DNA of 25,630 bases from a virus: the IMG/VR virus record IMGVR_UViG_3300005336_000652, positions 1 to 25,630 of that record; one strand, given 5' to 3'. The translations under genes and the position numbers were made by a program. A model generated the notes under the pieces. It saw only the letters and a list, made by a program, of their open reading frames with translations. It was not told where the DNA came from and did no database searches. This document shows positions 14,972 to 21,802 of the stretch, one piece after another. Each line of letters begins with the position of its first letter. Position 1 is the stretch's first letter.

Positions 14972-15964
14972 ATGAGACTTTCATATCAAGATTTACGCTA
15001 CGCTCATTACCGCGCTATTAACTTAGCTAATTCTGATGGTACTCCAATGACTGATACCAATATAGACAATGACTTTAATCAACATTTAGGGCAACGCTAT
15101 CAATTAATGTTAGCGAAAATGAATAATTACAAGACTGTCAAGCCTTATTCTATTTCTACCGCAAGTAATACGCAGATTTATGGCATGCCACCTGGACTTG
15201 TAACAATTGAAGGTGGCTATATTACTGTTGGGTCTGTTAATTATCCACTCCAGCCAATCAATTCACGCTTCAATATCGAGCAATTAAACGCACTCCAAAT
15301 TCAAGCTTCAGCATTGCCGCAGTTTTATTTTGTGGAACAGGATACCTTTCAAATCTGGCCCATCCCACAAGCTGTCTATACGGGAAAGATTTATTATCAT
15401 TTCAGAGATCGAAACCTATCAGTCAATGATTATACAAATGGAACGATTAGCTTAACTAATGGATCAAATATCGTTACAGGGACAAGTACAACGTTTACCA
15501 CTGCAATGGTAGGTCGGTGGCTGACTGTGACTGATACAACAATACCAGGTCAGGGTTATTGGTATCGCATCATAGGACAATCAAGCGCAACAAGTATTAC
15601 ACTTGGCGGACTAGATGGAATAACACCTATAAACTGGCAAAATGCAAGTGTATCAGGTGCAACATATCGGATAGGAGAAACACCTGAACTACCTGAAGAA
15701 ATGCATGAGATTTTAGCTGCGGGCACTGCGTGTGATTATTATATGTTTATGCGAAAAGATGCAACAGCTGCAACCTATTATTCAAACCTCTTCTTTACGG
15801 GTGATCCAGCTAATCCTTCACGAGACTTTGAAGATAGAAAGATTATTGGCGGACTTATTGGTGGCATCAATTCCTATCGAGATCGTGATGATCGAACAGT
15901 TATTAGACGACGACCAAAATTAAATCCGTTGCAATATAAAGTTTTCGCAACATCCCTGAGCTGA
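14972..15964 (+). CDS. Head-tail adaptor (connector) protein (predicted)
   Basis: A 330-residue protein. The N-terminal helical part (SYQDLRYAHYRAINLANSDG, then NIDNDFNQHLGQRYQLMLAK) followed by the strand pattern YSISTASNTQIYGMPPGLVTIEGGYITVG and PLQPINSRFNIEQLNAL is the layout of podovirus adaptor proteins that bind under the portal. Residues 150-235 form an inserted beta domain (TNGTISLTNGSNIVTGTSTTF; WYRIIGQSSATSITLGG), also common in this group. The helical end (LPEEMHEILAAGTACDYYMFM) and a basic tail follow. It precedes the large propeller protein, as an adaptor should. ATG 14972 is used; an in-frame TTG at 14960 lies in the leader U-tract. Confidence 0.65.
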   Translation: MRLSYQDLRYAHYRAINLANSDGTPMTDTNIDNDFNQHLGQRYQLMLAKMNNYKTVKPYSISTASNTQIYGMPPGLVTIEGGYITVGSVNYPLQPINSRFNIEQLNALQIQASALPQFYFVEQDTFQIWPIPQAVYTGKIYYHFRDRNLSVNDYTNGTISLTNGSNIVTGTSTTFTTAMVGRWLTVTDTTIPGQGYWYRIIGQSSATSITLGGLDGITPINWQNASVSGATYRIGETPELPEEMHEILAAGTACDYYMFMRKDATAATYYSNLFFTGDPANPSRDFEDRKIIGGLIGGINSYRDRDDRTVIRRRPKLNPLQYKVFATSLS

Positions 15965-15969
15965 TATGT

Positions 15970-18900
15970 ATGGCAAAAAAAGACGAATCATTAGTTTTTT
16001 CACAAAAGCGCTTTCTCGGATTATCTGATTACCCGAAAGAAGGGTCAAATGGACAAATACCGAATTTATTTTATTGGGGAAGAGCAGTGAATTTTCGTGA
16101 TGATCCCCAATCCTTAACGCTGTTACCAGCCTCGCTTAAAAAGTCTGGTTCTGTCGTGACGGATTTAATTAAATGGGGGGAACGGGTACCCGTGACATTA
16201 ACATCATTTTTTTATGGCGATACAGGTAATTTATATCAACGGACTAAGGGGGGAACATGGTCAAATATCCGCACTGTTTCCAACTCACATGGTAATGGAT
16301 TAGCCTATTTCACAGGTGATGATTATTTATATTACCCAACAGATAACGCAATAGGCAGATATGGCCCTACTCAAAACGCACCCACATTTTCTGATAATTT
16401 CTTAAAAGCTCAAGGAGGAGTTCCGACAAATACAAATTCAGTTGCTATGGCTTCCTCCTCAAGCGAATATGTCTCAGCGGCAGATTCTGTCTCTTTATCA
16501 ATTACGGGTGATTTAACACTTGAAACATATTTCAAATGTAATTCACTCCCAACCGTAGGAAATTCAATGACGCTTCTTGGCAAATGGGATGAATCAGGAG
16601 CTACACGGTCATATAAATTAGATTTATTTGGAGTCTCTGGATATTTCGGTGATGGATCAGATGGATCACTGACCATTTCTTCAAATACAACAGAATCACC
16701 GATTGACTCAGCATGTACAGGTACATCGGGAACACAATCTTTAGCAGCAACAAACGCTTCATTCGCAGTTGGACAAATAATTCTAATTCATCAATCACAA
16801 GGAACAAATGCTGGACAATGGGAAAGAAATACTATCCAGGGGTATAGTGCGGGTACGATAACATTAAATACCCCACTTATCGGAACATATACAACAGGTG
16901 CGCAGGTGAGAGTTTTAAAACGATACACCAATGTCACGATTAATTCTGGAGTAACCTACACAGCGAAAGCATGGAATGGGACAACTGGTGGAATATTAGC
17001 CTTCTTGGCAAATGGAACAGTAACGGTTACAGGTAGTATTTCAGCAAATGGAACGGATGCCTCTTTAAATAATACTCATGGAGGAACTGGAACCTTTACA
17101 TTCGCGGGAGCTACAGGATGTGGTTTTTCTGGAGGAGAAAGCGTTAATAGCAACAATATTGCTTCATTACAAGCGTATCAAGGAGAAAGCGCGTCTGGTA
17201 TAGGAACACAAAACACGTCGTCAAACGGAACGGCAGGAGGAGGGGGATTCCGAAATGGAGGGAACGCGAATGCTTCGGGAGGAGCGGGGGGAAATGGAAC
17301 AAGTGGAGCAAATGGTACCGGAGATCCACAAGGTGGAAGCTGTACCCCTGGATCAGGAGGCAACACAGGAGGATCAGCAGATTTAACTAATATAATTATG
17401 GGAGGCGGAGGAGGCGGAGAAATAAATCAAGCTGACCATACAACCGCCAACGCGGCATCGGGTGCAGGTATTATTCTTATATCTGGGGCTACTATTACTG
17501 TAACAGGATCTATCACCGCAAATGGAGGAAATGCATATCAGGCTGAATCATCAGGGGGTGCAGGAGCAGGAGGGTCAATCCTTATGAAAGCGCAAATAGC
17601 AACATTTGGTTCAGGACTTATCACCGCAAATGGAGGAGGGACAATCGGAGGATATGCTGGTGGACACTGGGGTGCTCCCGCGGGAGATGGAAGAATAGTG
17701 CTTGATTATCTGACTTCTTATACTGGAACGACGACACCTACTCTCAATGCCATTCAGGATTCAACGCTCGTCACAACAACAACCATACAAGCACGTCTCG
17801 GTATTTCAAATAATGGCACAGCATTTGAATATTTAACCCAAAATCTCTCTAGCTTAACAACAAGCGTATGGAATCGCTTATCTGTCTCATGGGAAGCTGC
17901 AACTGCAACAGCAACATTTTATTTAAATGCTTTTCTTTTAGGTACTTCAACGGGAACCAAAACTGCAATTTCTGATAATACCTCTCTTTTGTATATCGGC
18001 GCAAATAAAGGCGCGTCAGTTGTGCAAAATTTCTTTGACGGCTTACAGGATGATATACGTATCTGGTCAAATGTCCAGACTGCTTCACAAATATTCACCA
18101 ATAATCAATTACAGATCAACCCTGACTCCTCAGGATTACAAGCCTATTATAAAATGAATGGCGATTATACAGATGCGACGGGAAATTCCAATACAGGAAC
18201 AAATCACTCAACGACGTTCTCAACTGATGTCCCTTTTCCCGCAGCCACTACCAGACTGGATATTGATACACAAAACACCAATACAGGCGATACATATACA
18301 CTACTTACCTCTATTTCAGAAGGCGCATCGGATATGATGGATTTCACACCAACGCTTGATCCACAAGCGTCAATGGCGTTTTATGTCAATGCAGCTGGGA
18401 CTGGGAATTGGACACTCACGATTCATAATAAGCAAAACGTGGTAATTGCAACGCAAACGATTGCTGCTGCGGGAGTCCCATCAAGCGGGGCAATTGAATT
18501 TGTTTTCGCAACACCCTGGAGAATACTCGCTGGACAGACCTACCACGCACATCTCACTGTTTCAACGGGTACATCAAGTATTGTGACGGGAACAGCAAAT
18601 AGCATGGCATCGGCTGAGTATACGACTTATTATGGATTTTTAGTAACAGAAACACAATTTCATCCGGCAATTCAATTTACCTATCAACCATTAGGAGGGG
18701 TTTTAACTGGGGCTATTATTATCGGCAACGAACGCTATTTGGCAGTCTGGGATGGAGCAAACTACTCGGCAAATTACATCGCATTTCCACCCGCATGGCA
18801 TGTACGATGTTTCGGGTTCTGGCGTGAATATTTAGCAATCGGTATGTGGCGAGGTGGTGGAATTTCCGACTTTTCACAAGGTCGAATCTATTTCTGGGAT

Positions 18901-19707
18901 GGTGTATCACCAACCTTTAACTTCTTTATAGATATACCTGAAGGGCAAATAAACGCACTCTTTGGAGCTGATACCGATCTATATATTATTGCTGGTTATA
19001 GGGGCTATTTACTTGACTATCAAGGGACATTTATGCAGGATACTGGGAATGGACGAGGAATAAAGTTAAAACGTACACCAAAAATTGCCCCCACTGACAC
19101 GATAGAGGTGTATCCTGGTGCATTTACCATGTGGCGATCCTTACTGCATATCGGGTATGGTGCAAATATGTCCTCATCAACCATTCAACAAGGTGTGTAT
19201 TCACATGGTACATTTAATCAGTTTTATCCTGACACTATGTCGTATGATTATGTGATCTCAACAGGAAATACCAATTCGAGTGTAACGATTGGATGTGTCT
19301 ATCCGCTTGGAGATACGTTAATAGTCGGCTGGCGAGATGGTATTGCAACAGGAGCAGATGAAATCAACTTTTCAAATCCGCCTGCTTCCTCAGGGGAGAT
19401 ACAAGTATTAATTCAGGATGATAATGCGATTTGGAAACAGAAAAATAGTTTTCAAGTCCGAGCTGATTTTCTTGCTTTACGAAGCGGTGAAAGTATTGAT
19501 TGTGAAATTGCAATTGATCGAGGTGCATTTACTCTATCCTCTCCTGATGCAAAGGTTGGAGATGTCTTTACGAAATTAAATATAGCGGGCGGACGTGGAT
19601 ATGAATATCAAATCGGTGCGCACTTATATGCCACTGGCACAACGTCACCCACATTAAAAGGAATCTCATTACGGAAAGATCCACTTCCTGAAGAAGATCA
19701 ATTTTAA
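15970..19707 (+). CDS. Tail propeller (nozzle-like) protein with nested LamG and Gly-rich adhesin inserts
   Basis: A 1245-residue protein. Residues 1-150 (NLFYWGRAVNFRDDPQSLTL; FYGDTGNLYQRTKGGTW; GDDYLYYPTDNAIGRYGP) and about 910-1245 (NERYLAVWDGANY; REYLAIGMWRGG; GRIYFWDGVSP; TDLYIIAGYRGYLLDYQG) are repeated beta blades typical of a podovirus tail nozzle. A LamG domain is inserted between them, its first half at about 155-222 (SLSITGDLTLETYF) and its second half at about 600-714 (WNRLSVSWEAATATATFYLN; DDIRIWSNVQTASQIF). A Gly/Asn/Thr-rich domain (about 222-598) splits this LamG, with GGGGGG near residue 477 and three strands of the form GSI(S/T)ANG. Another beta sandwich (740-905) follows. 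The inserts would project from the tail and bind host receptors. It begins 5 nt after the adaptor gene. Confidence 0.7.
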   Translation: MAKKDESLVFSQKRFLGLSDYPKEGSNGQIPNLFYWGRAVNFRDDPQSLTLLPASLKKSGSVVTDLIKWGERVPVTLTSFFYGDTGNLYQRTKGGTWSNIRTVSNSHGNGLAYFTGDDYLYYPTDNAIGRYGPTQNAPTFSDNFLKAQGGVPTNTNSVAMASSSSEYVSAADSVSLSITGDLTLETYFKCNSLPTVGNSMTLLGKWDESGATRSYKLDLFGVSGYFGDGSDGSLTISSNTTESPIDSACTGTSGTQSLAATNASFAVGQIILIHQSQGTNAGQWERNTIQGYSAGTITLNTPLIGTYTTGAQVRVLKRYTNVTINSGVTYTAKAWNGTTGGILAFLANGTVTVTGSISANGTDASLNNTHGGTGTFTFAGATGCGFSGGESVNSNNIASLQAYQGESASGIGTQNTSSNGTAGGGGFRNGGNANASGGAGGNGTSGANGTGDPQGGSCTPGSGGNTGGSADLTNIIMGGGGGGEINQADHTTANAASGAGIILISGATITVTGSITANGGNAYQAESSGGAGAGGSILMKAQIATFGSGLITANGGGTIGGYAGGHWGAPAGDGRIVLDYLTSYTGTTTPTLNAIQDSTLVTTTTIQARLGISNNGTAFEYLTQNLSSLTTSVWNRLSVSWEAATATATFYLNAFLLGTSTGTKTAISDNTSLLYIGANKGASVVQNFFDGLQDDIRIWSNVQTASQIFTNNQLQINPDSSGLQAYYKMNGDYTDATGNSNTGTNHSTTFSTDVPFPAATTRLDIDTQNTNTGDTYTLLTSISEGASDMMDFTPTLDPQASMAFYVNAAGTGNWTLTIHNKQNVVIATQTIAAAGVPSSGAIEFVFATPWRILAGQTYHAHLTVSTGTSSIVTGTANSMASAEYTTYYGFLVTETQFHPAIQFTYQPLGGVLTGAIIIGNERYLAVWDGANYSANYIAFPPAWHVRCFGFWREYLAIGMWRGGGISDFSQGRIYFWDGVSPTFNFFIDIPEGQINALFGADTDLYIIAGYRGYLLDYQGTFMQDTGNGRGIKLKRTPKIAPTDTIEVYPGAFTMWRSLLHIGYGANMSSSTIQQGVYSHGTFNQFYPDTMSYDYVISTGNTNSSVTIGCVYPLGDTLIVGWRDGIATGADEINFSNPPASSGEIQVLIQDDNAIWKQKNSFQVRADFLALRSGESIDCEIAIDRGAFTLSSPDAKVGDVFTKLNIAGGRGYEYQIGAHLYATGTTSPTLKGISLRKDPLPEEDQF

Positions 19708-19709
19708 CT

Positions 19710-20048
19710 ATGGATAATAAGAATCAAGGACGAAGTAAATTAATCGGCATCACACAAGAAATGATTTTCCCCGGCGTTGTGAAACAACGGCATTTAGTTG
19801 CCTCACCAACACAAAAAGGTGATACCTATTATGGCGGAGGGAATTCATTCGTCAATTTACCTATTGGCACGTCCTATCAACTCTTAGCGGTTGTGGAGGG
19901 TGTTCCAGCGTGGATTACCTTCCCACAAACAGGAACCAGTAGACCAACCAGTGGCAGATTTACAGGCGATCAATATTTCGATACTGCAAGCTTTATATTG
20001 AGTATTTGGACTGGGAGTGTTTGGAAAGCATCTGCTGCATTTACATAG
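19710..20048 (+). CDS. Small tail-associated protein (predicted)
   Basis: A 112-residue protein beginning 2 nt after the propeller gene with no Shine-Dalgarno. The C-terminal half (GTSRPTSGRFTGDQYFDTAS, then LSIWTGSVWKAS) matches a short pattern, G-x-R-F-x-G-D-x-Y-F-D-T followed by W-x-G-x-W, that I recognise in small phage tail or fibre-associated proteins. The N-terminal half carries a KGDTYYGGGNSFVNLPIG segment. A role at the tail or fibre is suggested by its place at the end of the adaptor-propeller operon. Confidence 0.55.
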   Translation: MDNKNQGRSKLIGITQEMIFPGVVKQRHLVASPTQKGDTYYGGGNSFVNLPIGTSYQLLAVVEGVPAWITFPQTGTSRPTSGRFTGDQYFDTASFILSIWTGSVWKASAAFT

Positions 20049-20059
20049 AATCTTTGTGC

Positions 20060-20117
20060 TATAATATGGTTAACGGACATACCGCCTCGCAAGGGCGGTT
20101 TTTTTGTGGGGAAAAAT
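20060..20117 (+). promoter_or_regulatory. Hairpin-leader promoter of the ejection-protein operon
   Basis: TGTGCTATAAT (TATAAT 20060-20065), 7 nt, then ACGGACATACCGCC from 20073. The stem is ACCGCC 20081-20086 with GGCGGT 20094-20099, 7-nt loop TCGCAAG, seven T (20099-20105), GTGGGGAAAAA, then ATG 20118. An in-frame GTG at 20106 would add MGKN, but the equivalent GTG is out of frame at 14962 and in the portal leader, so the ATG is the true start. Confidence 0.65.
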
Positions 20118-20990
20118 ATGAAATTAACTAAATTATATGCACGGTTTGATCAGGCAGGGGATATAAGTACTGCTAATAACTCTATTAATGCAGCGAAAAG
20201 TTCAGGAGAAAATGCAATTAATAGCTTTGATCCAACACAAACCGCAGGTGCACAAATTAATACCACGAATCAAAATTTTGGTACAGCGCAAAAAGAGGCA
20301 CAAGGAACAGGTGATATGTTGACTGCAGCAGTAAAAGCAAATCCGACAGTTACCTCTTTATATAATACCGCAAATAATCAATTCAATGTTCCAGCCCTGC
20401 AGACATCAGCAACGCGTTTACAAAATCAAGTAACCAATGCTGTTCCCGATGCGTATCAAGGTGCAAAAGGCTACGATATAGGCAACGCGCAAGTACAAAA
20501 TGGCATAGCGAATAAAGAGGCATATCTAGTCCCTCAAGCAAATGCTGCAACTGCAAACGCGAATACGGCAGAAGGATTAGCGTCTAATTTTGTCCAAGCA
20601 GGGCAACAGCAGAATGAACAAAATTTGATTCCTGCGACGACTGAGGCTGGTATACAAGCACAAAATATAGCAAGCCAAGAAACAGGGTGGAACACTACAA
20701 TGGCAAATCAATTTAATGCGCTTGTTGCAAAAATGCAAAGTGGCGTGCAATTGTCTTCACAAGAAATGCAGACCGCACAACAATTAGCAGCGACCGAGGA
20801 GGCATATAATCAGGCAGTTGTGAGCGCGAATGCACAAGTGAATGTGGCAAATATAGGACAAGAATATAAGCAAGTGGCTCCTAATGATACGGTATTTAAT
20901 ACAACGAATGGAAACACATGGAATCCCATAACGGGGGCGAATGTCCCCCTTACCCAAGCACTTGCCAGTAGTATGACAGGAAAGAGTTAG
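20118..20990 (+). CDS. Internal virion / ejection-like protein with shared N-terminal tag
   Basis: A 290-residue Ala/Gln/Asn/Thr-rich protein starting MKLTKLYARF, a copy of the shared tag. The rest is mainly helical and low in aromatic residues (for example TAKQ-type stretches such as AATANANTAEGLASNFVQAG near residue 150 and LSSQEMQTAQQLAATEEAYN near 211-230), a composition seen in podovirus ejection proteins stored in the capsid and released into the cell with the DNA. It is followed by a GH73 hydrolase and a larger Gln/Asn-rich protein, which fits a set of internal proteins. No specific family is recognised. Confidence 0.5.
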   Translation: MKLTKLYARFDQAGDISTANNSINAAKSSGENAINSFDPTQTAGAQINTTNQNFGTAQKEAQGTGDMLTAAVKANPTVTSLYNTANNQFNVPALQTSATRLQNQVTNAVPDAYQGAKGYDIGNAQVQNGIANKEAYLVPQANAATANANTAEGLASNFVQAGQQQNEQNLIPATTEAGIQAQNIASQETGWNTTMANQFNALVAKMQSGVQLSSQEMQTAQQLAATEEAYNQAVVSANAQVNVANIGQEYKQVAPNDTVFNTTNGNTWNPITGANVPLTQALASSMTGKS

Positions 20991-20997
20991 CTATATT

Positions 20998-21534
20998 ATG
21001 GAAACAGATTTACTCGGCCATCCCATACAAAATACCTCTATGAGTGATTCATCTGTAGATAATACGGATTTATTGGGTCATCCCATACAATCATCAAGCA
21101 TAAACTCTTCTAATCAGTGGGATAATTTTAAACAGAAGGCATCAAATATTGTTGCTATGCGGGGATTGCCCGATGCAGTAACTCATGTATTACTTGCCCA
21201 AGCTGCCGATGAATCAGCAAGAGGAAAAGCGGCACCAGGAAATAATTACTTTGGTATTAAAGGATCAGGAGACGCAGGCAGCAATAACCTTGCAACACAA
21301 GAATATGGAAATGGTGGATATTATGGAGAGAAATCAAATTTTGGCGCATATAACAGTCCAGAAGATAGTATTAATGCCTATTTGAATCTAATCTTAAGAT
21401 ATAAAGGAGTACCAGAAGCGATTCAAACTGGTAATCCTGACGCGATAATACGAGCGATTGATGCAAATGGATATGCAACAAGTCCAACATATGTCAATAC
21501 AATTGAAGCACAACCTGAGTTCGGAGGGAATTAA
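20998..21534 (+). CDS. GH73-type glucosaminidase (virion peptidoglycan hydrolase)
   Basis: A 178-residue enzyme that would cleave the N-acetylglucosamine linkage in peptidoglycan. LLAQAADESARGKAAPGNNYFGIKG at residues 65-89 contains the catalytic Glu72 and the NNYFGIKG signature of the FlgJ/LytG-type glucosaminidase fold. NFGAYNSPEDSINAYLNLI near 114-132 and GYATSPTYVNTI at 158-169, with the conserved Tyr, complete the domain. The N-terminal 35 residues hold a tandem repeat, TDLLGHPIQ at 3-11 and again at 23-31. There is no signal peptide, so it is probably carried in the particle for wall penetration at entry, or used at lysis. It starts 7 nt after the ejection gene without a Shine-Dalgarno. 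Confidence 0.78.
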   Translation: METDLLGHPIQNTSMSDSSVDNTDLLGHPIQSSSINSSNQWDNFKQKASNIVAMRGLPDAVTHVLLAQAADESARGKAAPGNNYFGIKGSGDAGSNNLATQEYGNGGYYGEKSNFGAYNSPEDSINAYLNLILRYKGVPEAIQTGNPDAIIRAIDANGYATSPTYVNTIEAQPEFGGN

Positions 21535-21596
21535 TCAGGGCTTGACAACGAATTCCTATACTGTCTCAAGATGAAGATTATGAAATAAAACCAAAA

Positions 21597-21635
21597 AAAT
21601 AACACTCTCGTCTGCAAAAACAAAGAGTGTTATTT
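21597..21635. terminator. 12-bp stem terminator, strongest on the minus strand
   Basis: AAATAACACTCT at 21597-21608 pairs perfectly with AGAGTGTTATTT at 21624-21635, loop 15 nt. On the + strand only short U runs follow, so termination after the GH73 operon is possible but weak. On the minus strand the stem is followed by a run of T (A21593-21599 on the + strand), a good intrinsic terminator. The interval 21535-21678 holds no other convincing gene; it contains TTGACA 21542-21547 and TATACT 21557-21562, too close together for a normal sigma-70 promoter, and a second TATACT at 21655-21660 that could serve the next gene. Confidence 0.6.
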
Positions 21636-21678
21636 AACTAACTATTATATGTTATATACTAACACGAATAAATTCATC

Positions 21679-21801
21679 ATGCAAGTTAAGGATTTATCAA
21701 TTAAGGAAATAATTAAAATTGGAATAACGTTTTTGTTTTTTTTAGCATGTGCATCAATAGGATTGTCATTACCAATCTTGGTAATACATTTTTTAAAATA
21801 A
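21679..21801 (+). CDS. 40-aa single-pass membrane peptide
   Basis: ATG at 21679 to TAA at 21799-21801 encodes 40 residues: a short charged N-terminus (MQVKDLSIKEIIK), one hydrophobic segment from about residue 14 to 38 with a Cys at 24, and a final Lys. This is the usual form of a small phage membrane peptide such as a pinholin-like or lysis-linked protein, and it is beside the GH73 lysozyme. TATACT at 21655-21660 may be its -10 box. Its stop is adjacent to the next ATG (21803), suggesting coupling. Its size makes chance possible; the membrane pattern and the tight junction are the support. Confidence 0.45.
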   Translation: MQVKDLSIKEIIKIGITFLFFLACASIGLSLPILVIHFLK

Positions 21802-21802
21802 T

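Noticed and set aside
20106-20117. GTG or TTG starts within leaders at 14960, 20106 and 25115
   Set aside because: The leader GTG is not in frame with the ATG in every copy, so it is part of the RNA motif rather than a start codon.
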